64,000 nucleotides of DNA from Arthrobacter sp. NicSoilB8. GTDB lineage: Bacteria > Actinomycetota > Actinomycetes > Actinomycetales > Micrococcaceae. The translations under genes and the position numbers were made by a program. The DNA lies in NCBI RefSeq assembly GCF_019977355.1, contig NZ_AP024655.1:4154001-4218000 (forward strand). The letters run 5' to 3'. Numbering within the stretch: the stretch's first letter is position 1; every line of letters starts with the position of its first letter. The notes below the pieces were generated by a model. It did not search any database and was not told where the DNA came from. It saw only the letters and a program-made list of their open reading frames with translations. Positions 1-9,608 of this stretch are shown here, in pieces.

Positions 1-121
1 GTACCTGAGCCTGACGAAGTCGTACACCAAGCGTCACCACGACTACGGCTTTGATGGTGATCCCGTCCACCCGATCGCCGCGAAGTACTTCGGCTACCTG
101 ACCCAGACGGTGAGCTTCTGA
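1..121 (+). CDS. C-terminal end of an unidentified protein (partial)
   Basis: An open frame enters from the left edge and ends at a TGA at 119-121, giving the last 39 residues of a protein that finishes ...GYLTQTVSF. The tail is rich in Tyr, His and Lys, and contains no motif I recognise. It reads toward the response-regulator gene, so the two genes converge with a 62-base gap. The real gene begins outside the window and its function cannot be judged from here. Confidence 0.6.
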   Translation, partial: YLSLTKSYTKRHHDYGFDGDPVHPIAAKYFGYLTQTVSF

Positions 122-183
122 CGGACCTGAGGCGGGACGGCTTGCCGCGACGTGGCCTGCGGCCGCCCGTCACGCCACCCCTC

Positions 184-864
184 TCAGCCTAAAAGCCTGC
201 GCTCGTAGGCGAACGCCACAAGCTGGAGCCTGGTCCCGAGCCCCAGCTTGCCCAGCACGCTCCTGAGGTGCGTCTTGACAGTCGCCTCGGACACGAACAG
301 GCTTCCGGCAATCTCGGCGTTGGCCAGCCCCTTGGCCGCGAGCAGGAACACGTCCCGCTCCCGCGCGGAGAGGACTTCCAGCACGGACAGGTCCGGGCCG
401 CCGGCCGGCAGGGTCCGGGCCGCGTGCTGGAACAAGGCCTGGACCGATCCCGGCGCAATCACGGAGTACCCCAAGTACACGGTCCGGATGGCGGCGAGCA
501 GGAACTCCGGTTCGGCGCTCTTGAGCAGGTAGCCGCTGGCCCCGGCGTGCACCGCGTCGACCACGGCCTGGTCCCGGTTGAAGGTGGTCAGGGCGATGAT
601 CTTCGGTACGCCGGTCCGGGGCGCTTCTGCCTGCTGCACGATCCGCTGCGTCGCGCCGACGCCGTCCAGCACCGGCATGCGCAGGTCCATGAGCATCACA
701 TCCGGGCAGCGTTCGACGGCGAATGCCGCCGCCTGCTCGCCGTCTCCGGCATCCCAGGACATTGCCATGTCCTGCTGGCTTTCCACGAGCATCCGGATTC
801 CCGCTCGGAACAGCGGCTGGTCGTCGACGATCGCCACGGTGATGGCCGATCCGGCATCAGCCAC
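184..864 (-). CDS. NarL/LuxR-family response regulator
   Basis: A 226-residue two-component response regulator. The receiver domain (about residues 8-128) has the acidic pair D14/D15, the phospho-acceptor D60 in MDLRMP, the switch Thr in ALTT near 93 and K115 in GYLLKS. The C-terminal LuxR-type helix-turn-helix (about 160-225) has the usual LSARERDVFLLAAKG and ATVKTHL blocks. Its start codon overlaps the end of the upstream histidine kinase gene by 8 bases, the normal arrangement for a NarL-type pair, so it should be phosphorylated by that kinase. The regulator itself is intact although the kinase gene carries a stop codon. Target genes cannot be inferred. Confidence 0.93.
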   Translation of the reverse strand: MADAGSAITVAIVDDQPLFRAGIRMLVESQQDMAMSWDAGDGEQAAAFAVERCPDVMLMDLRMPVLDGVGATQRIVQQAEAPRTGVPKIIALTTFNRDQAVVDAVHAGASGYLLKSAEPEFLLAAIRTVYLGYSVIAPGSVQALFQHAARTLPAGGPDLSVLEVLSARERDVFLLAAKGLANAEIAGSLFVSEATVKTHLRSVLGKLGLGTRLQLVAFAYERRLLG

Positions 865-2179
865 GGTGGCCGGCTTCCTCCAGCGACAGTTGCGTGCGCG
901 CTGCAGTTCCTCCCGCGGGCGTCAGCTGTGACTCTGCGACGGCGGCATCGGCAATCCTTGTGCCATAGGGGAGGAAGACCGTCACCCGGTACTGTTCACC
1001 GTCCGGGCCGGCCGTCACCCAGCCCCCGGCCAGGTGTGCGCGTTCCCGCATTCCGGCGAGGCCGCGGCCCACCCGTATGTCGGCGGCGGGGTCCGGGCAG
1101 TCGGCCGCGGCACGGATCCCGGATGCCACATGCAGGGTCAGCCCGGGGCCGCTCCAGTCCAGGTGCAGCCGCACTGCGGTGCCGCGGCCACCGTGTTTCA
1201 GCGCGTTGGTGAGGCATTCCTGGATGATCCGGAAGACCGCGAGCTGCTGCCCGGCGGAGAGCTCCGCGGTAACGCCGGACTCGCTCTGCTCGATGGCGAG
1301 GCTGCCCTGCATGCGCGCGACCAGCGGACCGACGTCGCTGAGCCGGGGCTGGGGCGTGGCCAGGCCGTCCCCGTGGACACCTTCGATGACGCGCTGGGCG
1401 TCCACGAGGGCGCTCCGGGCCGACGTCGAGATATTTTCCAAGGCGTTCAACACGGCCCTCGGCTGGTCCTTGCTCAGATAGCGGGTGCCGTCCGCCTGTG
1501 CCGCGATCACCGCCAGAGAATGGGCCAGGACATCGTGGAGGTCCCGGCCGATCCGCGTCCGCTCCTGCTCCACGATCAGGTCCACCTCGGCCTACCGGAG
1601 GCTGGTCTGGGCCATGGTCCGGGCCCGGAAGAGGCTTCCGCGCTCCTGGTACATCGCCAGCAGGAGCCCGGTGGCAGCACATGCTGCCGCGATCAGCAGC
1701 AGGAGGGAAAAGAGTTGCCAGCCGAAGGCCCTGAACGTCCACCGGTCGCCCATGTACAGCGGCGGGAACCAGCCCACGCCGTTGCTGTAGCGCCATGACA
1801 GCATTAAGAATGTCATGGCGCCGGCGAACACCACGTTGGCACCGGCCGCGATGAACCGTGTCCTTCGCCCGGCCGTCCATTGGATGAAGGCCAGTGCGAC
1901 AAAAGCCCCGAGGTAAATGGCCCAATGGTTGGCGTACATCTCATCAATGGCGTGTCCGAGCTGGCCCGCAAGCAGCCCGGCCGTGAATCCGAGCGACGCG
2001 TAGGGCTTCCAGGCGGCGAGGGCAATGGCCGCCGTCATCAGGATCAGCGGCCACATACCCGGCCAGCTGAGGAGGCTTGGCCCCATCCTGCCGGCCTCGG
2101 CCACGCACCACAGCGTGAAGAAGAGAACGGCCGCCGCGGGGGCGCCCCAATGCCGCAAAACTTTCAGTAGTGGTTCCAT
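857..2179 (-). pseudogene. Sensor histidine kinase interrupted by an in-frame TAG
   Basis: The N-terminal part (195 residues from the ATG at 2179) is a membrane sensor with about six hydrophobic segments ending MAQTSLR. A TAG at 1594-1592 follows, and the same frame continues without a shift into the HisKA_3 kinase core: ERTRIGRDLHDVLAHSL with the phospho-acceptor His, then an N-box (QECLTNALKHG) and a glycine-rich ATP lid (VGRGLAGM). One base change from CAG (Gln) to TAG explains the break. A GTG at 1585, only 6 bases after the stop, could restart translation and give a free 242-residue soluble kinase. An ATG or GTG further upstream (2188 or 2269) is possible for the sensor, but I see no convincing ribosome binding site. 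It may be a true pseudogene, a split gene or a sequencing error. Confidence 0.85.
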
Positions 2180-2289
2180 GACTGTCACCCTATCCACGGC
2201 GGTGGCCACGAGCCGGTCACATCCGGCCGCGCTCATCCTTTGGGACAGAAGATTCATCTTTCGAGCCAATCGAGGCTGGTGAGCGTAAT

Positions 2290-3686
2290 ATGGCGGCCAT
2301 GACCAAGGCAGCGGTTGAGGTCACAGCCCCGGCCGGCGCGGTGCCGTACTCACGGCTGGACACCGTGTTTTTCGTGGTGGGCGGCGTCTCGGCCGTGTGG
2401 CTGACCTCCTTGCTGTTGCAACTGAGCTTCCAGTGGGGCTGGGCGCAGGTCTGGTTCCTCTTCATCTTCTGGGGCCTGCTGGCCTATCTGGTGCTCCCCC
2501 GGCTCAACCGATCCTGACCCGGCTGTATGTTCCCGACTACTTCATCGGCCGGGCGCGCACCAGCGACGGGCTCCTGGGCGATCCCGTAAACGTGGCCCTG
2601 CTGGGATCCGAACCTCAGGTGCATGCCGTGATGCAGGCCGCGGGCTGGACACTGGCCGATGACGTGACGCTGGCCAGCAGCCGGAGGATCGTCTCCTCCA
2701 CCCTCCTGCGCCGCAGTTACCTCGAAGCCCCGGTCAGTCCCCTGTTCCTGTTCAGCCGGCAGCAGGATTTTGCGTATCAGCAGGAAGTCGACGGCACCCC
2801 CGGCAAACGCCACCACGTCCGGTTCTGGCGCTGCCCGCCCGGCTGGCTGCTGCCCGGCGGGCTGGCCGTGGACTGGCTGGCCGCCGGCACCTATGACCGT
2901 AGCGTCGGGCTGTCCCTGTTTACCCTGCAGATCACCCACAAGATCGATGAGAACACCGACGCCGAACGCGACCACGTCGTCGCAGCCATCACCGGGGCCG
3001 ACCCCGCGGCCGGGGTCCGGGTGATCCGCGACTTTTCGACCGGCTACCACGCGCGAAACGGCGGGGGCGACACCATCTCCACCGACGGCGACCTTCCGAT
3101 CGTCGACCTGAGGAACGTCGTCGCGGCGCCGGACGCGGCGCTCCGGCTTCCAAGCAACAGGACCTCGAGCGACAGCCGGAACAGGCGGCCGGCACCCACC
3201 ATTGTCGGTGCGGTGTTCGTCGGCGGCCGCGCTGCGGCGGCCGCACTGCTGGCCCTGTCCATGGTGCTCTTTCGGGAGGAGCACCTGACCTCGCTTCTGC
3301 AGCCCGGAACCGGCCCGGCGCTCACGGAGGCCCAGGCCGAGGCGGCGCTCACCGCCGGAACGGTGGTGGTCCTGCTCTTTGCCCTGGCCTATGCCATTCT
3401 GGCCTGGTTGGTGTTCCTTGGCCGGAACTGGGCCCGGACAGTGGTCATGGCGCTCAGCACGGTGGCCATCGGCACGCAGGCGTTCGATGTCCTTCGTGGT
3501 GGTCCGGACATCACGCTGGCGCACAATCTGCCCGGTCTGACCCTGGACATCCTGCTGATTCTTGCGCTCTCCAGCAAGCGTTCCCGCGACTTTGCATTGC
3601 GCCCCCGCCAGGAACCGAAAACGGGATTCCGGCCGCGCCGGCGGCCGGGCACTCCGTTGAGCGGGCAAGGATCCGGGGGATCTTGA
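2290..3686 (+). pseudogene. LssY C-terminal-domain membrane protein, frameshifted
   Basis: The first frame (2290-2517, 75 residues, two hydrophobic segments) runs into a TGA right after LPRLNR. The next frame then carries on with ILTRLYVPDYFIGRARTSDG, the conserved opening of LssY_C-type proteins, followed by RRSYLEAPVSPLF and FAYQQEVDG. No start codon lies close enough to begin that second frame, and the two halves join seamlessly if one base is restored between 2508 and 2511. The C-terminal third has three or four membrane segments (about 3200-3590). The start at 2290 is preceded by GGTGAG. LssY-type proteins are poorly understood envelope proteins. The gene is divergent from the damaged kinase gene, so two lesions lie within 1 kb. 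Confidence 0.82.
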
Positions 3687-3768
3687 CAGTCCGGATGGTC
3701 CGGGCGCTAGATAAAAAGTAGCCGGCGGCGGGGCTGTTCAGAGCAGGATTCGCAGCAGAGGAGCGGAC

Positions 3769-3912
3769 ATGACCAACGACTCACAGGCGACGGAGCGCGC
3801 CCACAGCGAGACCCCTGTCGAGGGTGACGTAGCGGCGGAGCCCTTTGACGACCGGGCCCATTCCCAGGACCCGGCAGAGGGCCCGGACATCGATGAGGAA
3901 CCGGACACCTAA
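3769..3912 (+). CDS. Small acidic hypothetical protein
   Basis: A 47-residue frame starting ATG ACC AAC, preceded by a strong GAGGAG ribosome binding site about 5 bases upstream, ending in TAA at 3910. The peptide is very acidic (many Asp and Glu, ending DIDEEPDT) with no Cys and no hydrophobic segment, so it is probably a disordered cytoplasmic protein. It lies alone between the LssY-like gene and the oxidoreductase at 3960, both on the same strand. Function unknown. The ribosome binding site is the main reason to call it. Confidence 0.6.
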   Translation: MTNDSQATERAHSETPVEGDVAAEPFDDRAHSQDPAEGPDIDEEPDT

Positions 3913-3959
3913 CAGGAGCCCGGCGAAATATCTTCGCCGGCCACGGTGTTGGCCCGGGC

Positions 3960-4601
3960 ATGACAACAATCGGAATTATCGGTGCGGGACACATTGGCAG
4001 CCAGCTCGCGCGCAAGGCTGTGGGGCTCGGCTACGACGTCGTCATCAGCAACTCGCGCGGGCCGGAAACGCTGGCCGGCCTCGTGGCGGAACTGGGGCCG
4101 AAGGCCCGGGCGGCAACACCGGCCGAAGCGGCAGCCGCCGGTGACTTCGCCGTCATCACCGTGCCGTTCAAGGCCATCGCGGACGTGCCCGTGGAACCGC
4201 TGGCCGGCAAGGTGGTCCTCGACACCAACAATTACTACTGGGAACGCGACGGGCACTTCCCTGCCCTGGATGCCGGCGAGGCCACCACCTCCGGCCTGCT
4301 GCAGGAGCACCTCCCCCGGTCCAAGGTGGCCAAGGCCTTCAACCACATCATGCACACCCAGATCACCACCGACGGAACGCCGGCCGGCACGCCGAACCGC
4401 CGGGCCCTGGCCACGGCGAGCGATTTCCCGGAAGCGGCCGAGCTAGTAACCAGGATCTATGACGAATTCGGCTTCGACACCGTCAATGTCGGCCCGCTCT
4501 CCGAAAGCTGGCGCATGGAACGGGACCGTCCGGCCTACGTGGTCCGGCAGAACGCGGCCGAGCTCGCGGAGAACCTGGCCAAGGCGCCCCGCACCATCTG
4601 A
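3960..4601 (+). CDS. NADPH-dependent F420 reductase / NADP oxidoreductase family protein
   Basis: A 213-residue Rossmann protein. The N-terminus TTIGIIGAGHIGSQLARKA is the dinucleotide-binding loop, and NSRGPETL at the end of the second strand fits NADP(H) preference. VITVPFKAI and LDTNNYYWERDG are typical of the F420-dependent NADP reductase (NPdR) family, and AKAFNHI is the conserved central block. Members either move hydride between F420 and NADP or, in many actinobacteria, act on unknown substrates. It stands alone, ending in front of a strong palindrome that separates it from the convergent apionate operon. Confidence 0.85.
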   Translation: MTTIGIIGAGHIGSQLARKAVGLGYDVVISNSRGPETLAGLVAELGPKARAATPAEAAAAGDFAVITVPFKAIADVPVEPLAGKVVLDTNNYYWERDGHFPALDAGEATTSGLLQEHLPRSKVAKAFNHIMHTQITTDGTPAGTPNRRALATASDFPEAAELVTRIYDEFGFDTVNVGPLSESWRMERDRPAYVVRQNAAELAENLAKAPRTI

Positions 4602-4614
4602 GCGCCTGATCAAC

Positions 4615-4680
4615 GTGCCGAGGCGGCAGTTCGCGGCAATGCTTTTCGGGGACATTGCCGCGAACTGCGAACTCGGCGTA
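4615..4680. repeat. Intergenic palindrome, likely bidirectional terminator (copy A)
   Basis: A perfect 16-bp inverted repeat (arms 4626-4641 and 4653-4668) with an 11-base loop, extended by weaker outer pairing (GCCGAG / CTCGGC). It fills the gap between two convergent genes. The core TTCGCGGCAATG / CATTGCCGCGAA recurs at 52219-52261 and 59410-59466, also between convergent genes. Confidence 0.8.
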
Positions 4681-4700
4681 CGAGGGGTGGTGCCGGACGG

Positions 4701-5564
4701 TTAGCTCTGGACCGCGGGTTCGAGCTTGAGCATCTTGGCGATGACGTAATCGAGCTCGGAGTCGTCGAAGATCTTCTTCCAGTCGTCCTTGATGATGGTG
4801 TCCTTGCCGTACTGGATGGCGATTTCGCAGGCCTCGGAGAACGGGTTGGAGCCACGCAGGGCGTTGGTCAGGGCGATCTGGACGTGGCCGAACAGCATGG
4901 CCTTGGCGGCCTCCTCGGGGACGCCGGCGGTGTGCACGGTCTCGTGCAGGGCTTCCTTGAGCAGGGTGCCGATCATGCACGCGACCGTCTCCACGAGGGT
5001 GGGTTCGAGGATGGCAAGCTGCTTGACCGTGACCCAGTGGACGTCGATCACGGGGGCGTAGATGACCTTGATGGTGGCCTCGGCGGCGGCGCGGGCGGCC
5101 TCGGTGGCGTCCACGTCGATCGCGGCAACCACGTTTTGCGGGGCGCCCTGGCCGCCGAACGTGTCGGCCCATTCTTCCTTAGTGGTGCGCTCCAGGAAGA
5201 CCGAGGGGTGGCACGGGTGGGCGACGGCCTGGACGACGTCGTCGCGCTTGGCGAGCAGGCCGGCGTAGGCGGCGGCCGGGTCGAGGGTGAGCAGGATGGC
5301 GCCGGACTTCATCTGCGGGACCACGCCGTGGGACACAACGCCCAGGACGGTGTCCGGGACGGCGAGGATCACGACGTCGGCGTCCTTAATGGCGTCCTCG
5401 GTGGTGCTGATGTCCCGGCCTTCGGCGCGGACGCGGTCCTGGCCGGCCGGCGAGTTTTCGCTGTAGTAGACGGTGTGGGCGCTCTTCTGGAGGTTGGCTG
5501 AAACACGCAGCCCCATTTTGCCTCCGGCTCCGATGACGGCGACGGTCAATTGTTCTGCTGACAT
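4701..5564 (-). CDS. apnO: D-apionate oxidoisomerase-like dehydrogenase (ApnO)
   Basis: A 287-residue protein with an N-terminal Rossmann fold (VAVIGAGGKMGLRVS, residues 8-22) and a C-terminal helical domain of the phosphogluconate-dehydrogenase type. HPCHPSVFLERT in the middle is characteristic of this subgroup. Known ApnO enzymes use NAD to turn D-apionate into 3-oxo-isoapionate. The call rests mainly on family resemblance plus context: the next four genes upstream supply every later step to D-erythrose 4-phosphate. The start ATG is preceded by AAGGAG lying inside the end of the upstream gene, one base away. The alternative is a dehydrogenase for another branched or four-carbon acid. Confidence 0.68.
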   Translation of the reverse strand: MSAEQLTVAVIGAGGKMGLRVSANLQKSAHTVYYSENSPAGQDRVRAEGRDISTTEDAIKDADVVILAVPDTVLGVVSHGVVPQMKSGAILLTLDPAAAYAGLLAKRDDVVQAVAHPCHPSVFLERTTKEEWADTFGGQGAPQNVVAAIDVDATEAARAAAEATIKVIYAPVIDVHWVTVKQLAILEPTLVETVACMIGTLLKEALHETVHTAGVPEEAAKAMLFGHVQIALTNALRGSNPFSEACEIAIQYGKDTIIKDDWKKIFDDSELDYVIAKMLKLEPAVQS

Positions 5565-5565
5565 T

Positions 5566-6396
5566 TCAGTTACTCCTTAGGAAATCGAGGCTTTGCTGGG
5601 TCCACTGCTTTTCGAGGCGGATGGTCTCTTCTTCGGAGGCCTGCCACGGCAGCCAGTGCTCGATGATCTGGTTGATATTTCTTTCTTTGGGCTGCAGCTT
5701 CCGGGCCATGTAGGCATAGTCCAGGAGGCCTTCGCCGAGGGGAGCGCCGGCGTACGTGAATCCAACCCACCCCTCCTTGCGGCTGAACGCAAAGTCTTTG
5801 ATGTGCATGTTCAGGACATACGGCGCGACGGCGTCAATCACCTCGCGCGGCGACTCCAGCGCCGCCACGGTGTTGGCGGGGTCGCTGCAGATGCCCAGGT
5901 ACAGGCTGTCCACCCGGGCGATAACCTCCAGGACGCGGGCTGTGGGGACCTGTTCGTAGGTTTCCACGGCGATCTTCACCCCGGCGGCCTCGAACTCGGG
6001 CAGGACTCCGGTGAAAATGGCCACGGCCTCGTCCGCGTCCGGCGTGTGGCCCGGGACGTTGAACATGGTCCGCAGCAGCGGCGCGCCCAGGATCCCGGCG
6101 ATCCGCAGGAATTTCCGGAGATGGTCCGGCCGGATGCCTTTGGTGCCGAGCTCCAGGGAGATCCCCAGGGCATCGGCCGTGGCCCGGACGGAGGCCAGCT
6201 CCGCGTCCGTCATGGATTCCAGCGGCGCGTAGTCGCAGATCTGGAAGAGGTCCACGCCCAGGGCCGCGGTCTGGGCCAGTGCCTCGTGCAGGCTCAGCGG
6301 AGCGGAGACCCGGTCCGAGAGCTGCCAGAAGAAGGCGTAGCTGCTGAGCCCGATGCGGGAGTCTTGGCCGTTTCCTGAAGCAACCGTGGAGCTCAT
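5566..6396 (-). CDS. oiaX: Sugar isomerase/epimerase TIM-barrel protein, probable 3-oxo-isoapionate decarboxylase (OiaX-like)
   Basis: A 276-residue xylose-isomerase-like TIM barrel (AP_endonuc_2 type). Metal-binding positions are visible as VETYEQ (Glu near 165), CSDPANT (Asp near 195) and NMHIKDF (His near 220). The ATG at 6396 overlaps the stop of the preceding gene (ATGA). An open frame reaches further upstream but would lie inside lerI. In known D-apionate operons an enzyme of this superfamily, OiaX, decarboxylates 3-oxo-isoapionate to L-erythrulose, which is exactly the substrate needed by the kinase and isomerases encoded just upstream. The exact reaction is inferred from context. Confidence 0.62.
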   Translation of the reverse strand: MSSTVASGNGQDSRIGLSSYAFFWQLSDRVSAPLSLHEALAQTAALGVDLFQICDYAPLESMTDAELASVRATADALGISLELGTKGIRPDHLRKFLRIAGILGAPLLRTMFNVPGHTPDADEAVAIFTGVLPEFEAAGVKIAVETYEQVPTARVLEVIARVDSLYLGICSDPANTVAALESPREVIDAVAPYVLNMHIKDFAFSRKEGWVGFTYAGAPLGEGLLDYAYMARKLQPKERNINQIIEHWLPWQASEEETIRLEKQWTQQSLDFLRSN

Positions 6397-7244
6397 GGCC
6401 GGCCTCCCGCCGTCAGCAGGAGCCCGAGGCGCGCGGCGGTTTCGTCGAGAATGGTTTTGAGTGCCTGCGGGTCGTGGGCGAAGCGGCCAAGGAACAGCCC
6501 GGCGACGGACATGTCCAGACGGCCGATAAGGCCGGGGCCGGCGCTGCCGCCGTAAATGACCCGGCTGTCTGCCTGGCCGGGCAGGGCGCGCAGGTGCGCG
6601 TCCAGGCCGGTGATGACGGCGCTGATGTACTCCGGGGTGGCCGGTTCCGGGGCGCCGATGGCCCATTGCGGTTCGTAGGCCACGATGGTCCGACCTGCGG
6701 GTCCCAGGGACTGGGCCCGGTTGAGGGCGGCATCGATGTCCGCCGTGCAGTGCCGGATGGCTTCCTCCACGGAGCCCGGCTGCAGCTCCCCCACGCAGAG
6801 CACCGGGGTGAGCCCGTTGCGGTAGGCGGCGGCGGTCTTGAGGCCGATTGTCCTGTCGTCCTCGCCGAAGATCCGGCGCCGTTCGGCGTGGCCCACCTCG
6901 GCGTAGCGTCCGCCGAGTTCGGCCACGGTCTTGCCGCCGACTTCACCGGTGTAGGCGCCTTCGTCTTCCCAGAAGATGTCCTGCGCGCCGGCGCCGGCCC
7001 CGGCCACGCCCAGAATCCGGGCTGCGTCGGGCAGCGCTGGCAGGGCAGGCAGGACAAACAGCTCGATCTCCCCGCTCTGCACGGCGGGGTGCGCCAGGGC
7101 GACGGCGGCCACGTCGCGGCAGTAGTCCAGCGTGCGCTGGTAGCCGAAGTACATTTTCAGGCTGACGCCGATGACCGCTCCCCGGGGGGACGTGCCGGCC
7201 GCGGCGGCTGCTGTGCCTGTGGCGGGGTTAGCAGGAAGTGACAC
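6393..7244 (-). CDS. lerI: Triosephosphate-isomerase-like L-erythrulose-1-phosphate isomerase
   Basis: A 283-residue paralogue of triosephosphate isomerase. The catalytic set is complete: K30 (GVSLKMYFG), H119 in EVGHAERR and E191 in [10 protein letters not shown], with the phosphate loop YGGSAGPGL near residue 240. The N-terminal loop has SLKM where true TpiA has NWKM, which marks the EryH/LerI tetrulose branch. It should convert L-erythrulose 1-phosphate to D-erythrulose 4-phosphate. It overlaps derI by 17 bases upstream and oiaX by 4 bases downstream, so the genes are translationally coupled. Its low-complexity Ala-rich first 20 residues are unusual, and the true start could be slightly downstream. 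Confidence 0.82.
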   Translation of the reverse strand: MSLPANPATGTAAAAAGTSPRGAVIGVSLKMYFGYQRTLDYCRDVAAVALAHPAVQSGEIELFVLPALPALPDAARILGVAGAGAGAQDIFWEDEGAYTGEVGGKTVAELGGRYAEVGHAERRRIFGEDDRTIGLKTAAAYRNGLTPVLCVGELQPGSVEEAIRHCTADIDAALNRAQSLGPAGRTIVAYEPQWAIGAPEPATPEYISAVITGLDAHLRALPGQADSRVIYGGSAGPGLIGRLDMSVAGLFLGRFAHDPQALKTILDETAARLGLLLTAGGRP

Positions 7245-7698
7245 CCTCGTAGTCCTTAATCAGTGTGACTTTCTCGGCCGAGGCCGAGGTTTCGTCGAAC
7301 GTGTAGGTGAGCCATTCGCGGGCCAGCCGGCGGGCGAGTTCCAGGCCGACGACGCGCTGGCCGAAGGTGAGCACCTGGGCGTTGTTGCTCAGGATGGCCC
7401 GTTCCACGGAGAAGCTGTCGTGCGCCGTGACGGCACGGACACCGGGGACCTTGTTCGCTGCGATGGCCACGCCGAGGCCCGTCCCGCAGACCAGGAGGGC
7501 CCGGTCGGCCTCGCCGGCGGCCACGAGTTCCGCGGCGGCGATGGCCACGGAGGGGTAGGGCGTGTGGCTGGTGGCGTCGACGCCGACGTCGCGGACGGAC
7601 TCCACGAGCCCGCTGGCCTCCAGGTCCGCCTTAAGGGCCTCCTTGTATTCGAATCCGGCGTCGTCAGACCCGATGACCAGGCGCAGTTTGGCGCTCAT
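7228..7698 (-). CDS. derI: RpiB-family D-erythrulose-4-phosphate isomerase
   Basis: A 156-residue RpiB/LacAB-type sugar-phosphate isomerase. Visible motifs are SDDAG (11-15), HTPYPS (46-51), the catalytic Cys71 in [13 protein letters not shown] and AHDSFSV (from 92). In tetrose pathways this family (DerI, EryI) converts D-erythrulose 4-phosphate to D-erythrose 4-phosphate, which enters the pentose phosphate pathway. The start overlaps the lerK stop by 4 bases (ATGA). A generic ribose-5-phosphate isomerase role is less likely given the LerI and LerK neighbours. Confidence 0.84.
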   Translation of the reverse strand: MSAKLRLVIGSDDAGFEYKEALKADLEASGLVESVRDVGVDATSHTPYPSVAIAAAELVAAGEADRALLVCGTGLGVAIAANKVPGVRAVTAHDSFSVERAILSNNAQVLTFGQRVVGLELARRLAREWLTYTFDETSASAEKVTLIKDYEGVTSC

Positions 7699-9464
7699 GC
7701 GTTCTCCTTAACTCTGTTTTCCTCGGAAAGGGTGTTGTGAATGGCTCGGACGATCAGCGCCATGGACACGGCGCCCGCGTCGGGGGTGCCGAGGCTCTTC
7801 TCGGCGTGCGGGCGGGCGCGGCCCATGAGGGGCAGCAGCTGGGCGGTGTCCTCGGCGGCCTGCTGGGCAACGGCCGCGGCCGCGCCCCACGCCTCGGCCA
7901 GGTCCTGTCCGGCGTCCACGCCGCCGGACAGGGCGTCGCGGAACGGGACGAGGACGTCCACGAGGGTCTTGTCCCCGGGAGCGGCCTTGCCGAAGTCCAT
8001 GATGGCGGCGGCGGCCTGCGCCACCCCGGCGGCGACAGCGCCGGCGTCGGGGGCGGTGGTGTTCCCGAGGGCGTCCCCGACCGCGCGCAGGGCCATGCCC
8101 CACAGGGCGCCGGAGGTGCCGCCGGCCTTGTCCGCCCAGGCGTCGCCGGCGAGGTGGAGGGTGGTGGCGGCGCCGGCGCCGCGGGCGACGGCGGCTTCCG
8201 CGGCGTCGACGGCGGCGCGGACACCGCGTTCCATGCCGATGCCGTGGTCGCCGTCGCCGGCGACCGCATCGATGCGGCCCAGTTCCTCGGCGTTGGCGTC
8301 CACGACGTTCTTCGCGGCGCCGAGCGCGGCCAGGACGCGGACAGCGCCGGCGCGGGATTCCTCGGAGGCGTCCGGGATCGTCGCTTCGGTCTCGGCGGGG
8401 TCGGTGAAGTCGGCGGCGTCGAGGGCCGCAGCGGTGACGGCGCCGCGGCGGAAGGCCGGGGCGTCGGCGGGGGCGTGCCAGAGGGTCTCGAGTTCGTCGT
8501 CGAGCCAGAAGAGCGTCAAGGAGGTGCCGGCCATGTCGAAGCTCGTGACGAGCTCGCCCACCTGCGGGTCCACGGCGTCCAGGCCGGCCTCGGCGAGGAG
8601 CTGGGCGACGCGGCGGTAGACCACGAACAGCTCTTCGTATTTGACGCTGCCCAGGCCGTTGAGGATGGGGACCACCCGCGGCCGGGCAACAGCGCCTGCC
8701 GAAGTGTCTCCCTCGGACAGGTTTTCGGGGATTTCGGTGAGGAGTTTGGCGACGAGGAGCTCGGCGAGTTCGTCCGCCGTCGGGATGCCTGTCTCCCCGA
8801 TGCCGGGCTCGCCGTGGATGCCCATGCCGACGGCCATCCGGCCCTCGGGGACGGAGAAGAGCGGGTGGTCCGCGCCCGGGAGGGTGCAGCCGGAGAAGGC
8901 GACGCCGAAGGAGCGGGTGCGGTGGTTGGCGCGGTCGGCGATCTCGACGGCCTGGTCCATGGTGTACCCGGCCTCGGCCGCGGCGGCCGCCACTTTGAAG
9001 ACCGTGAGGTCGCCGGCGATCCCGCGGCGCTTGGCGTGCTCGGCCGGCGGGGCGGAGGAGACGTCGTCGGTGACGGCGATGCTGCGGCAGTCGATGCCTT
9101 CGGCGCGGAGCCGGGCCTGGGCCTGGTTGAAGTGCAGGACGTCGCCGGCGTAGTTGCCGTAGCCCAGGAGCACGCCGCCGCCGTTGTTCGCGGCCTTCGC
9201 CACGTTGTAGATCTGCTGGGCGGACGGGGAGGCGAACAGGTTGCCCATCGCGGCGCCGTGCGCCATGCCCTGGCCCACGAGTCCGGCGAACGCGGGGTAG
9301 TGGCCGGACCCGCCGCCGATCACGAGCGCCACGGTCTCCGGGGTGCTGTGGGTGTTGCGGACGACGCCGCCGGAGACGCGCCTGACCCAGCGGCTGTGGG
9401 AGGCGACGAAGCCTTCGATCATTTCGTCAGCGAAGGCTGCGGGGTCATTGAACAGGCGGGTCAT
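7695..9464 (-). CDS. lerK: Fused DhaK-DhaL kinase, probable L-erythrulose kinase
   Basis: A 589-residue ATP-dependent dihydroxyacetone-kinase-family protein. The DhaK half (1-330) has [10 protein letters not shown] (50-60), TDDVSSAPP (132-140) and GMGIHGEPG with H217, the residue that binds the keto substrate covalently. The DhaL half (about 370-589) has the metal-binding [13 protein letters not shown]. Fused two-domain kinases of this kind phosphorylate dihydroxyacetone or tetruloses. With LerI and DerI immediately downstream, L-erythrulose is the best guess and D-erythrulose or dihydroxyacetone the alternatives. A 210-base gap separates it from the permease gene, the only large gap in the operon. 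Confidence 0.82.
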   Translation of the reverse strand: MTRLFNDPAAFADEMIEGFVASHSRWVRRVSGGVVRNTHSTPETVALVIGGGSGHYPAFAGLVGQGMAHGAAMGNLFASPSAQQIYNVAKAANNGGGVLLGYGNYAGDVLHFNQAQARLRAEGIDCRSIAVTDDVSSAPPAEHAKRRGIAGDLTVFKVAAAAAEAGYTMDQAVEIADRANHRTRSFGVAFSGCTLPGADHPLFSVPEGRMAVGMGIHGEPGIGETGIPTADELAELLVAKLLTEIPENLSEGDTSAGAVARPRVVPILNGLGSVKYEELFVVYRRVAQLLAEAGLDAVDPQVGELVTSFDMAGTSLTLFWLDDELETLWHAPADAPAFRRGAVTAAALDAADFTDPAETEATIPDASEESRAGAVRVLAALGAAKNVVDANAEELGRIDAVAGDGDHGIGMERGVRAAVDAAEAAVARGAGAATTLHLAGDAWADKAGGTSGALWGMALRAVGDALGNTTAPDAGAVAAGVAQAAAAIMDFGKAAPGDKTLVDVLVPFRDALSGGVDAGQDLAEAWGAAAAVAQQAAEDTAQLLPLMGRARPHAEKSLGTPDAGAVSMALIVRAIHNTLSEENRVKENA

Positions 9465-9608
9465 GGCGGTACTCCTGAAAGAGGGAAAGCTGCTTGGTGG
9501 GTGTCCGCCGCGGCCGGATGGCGCGCGGCGGACACCGGTTCGGTGGGAGCGCCCGCGGCGGGGGCGGCTCTTGTTCGGGTGGGTCCCGCCGGGAGCGGGC
9601 TCCCGCGG

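Noticed and set aside
2397..2510. Independent start for the second part of the LssY-like gene at 2397
   Set aside because: That frame between 2397 and 2510 overlaps the membrane segments of the first part and reads as random sequence. Family continuity across 2510 favours a frameshift.
5566..6666. Longer version of the OiaX-like protein starting at 6666
   Set aside because: The extension lies inside lerI and is not barrel-like. The ATG at 6396 overlaps the lerI stop as ATGA and gives the family's normal length.
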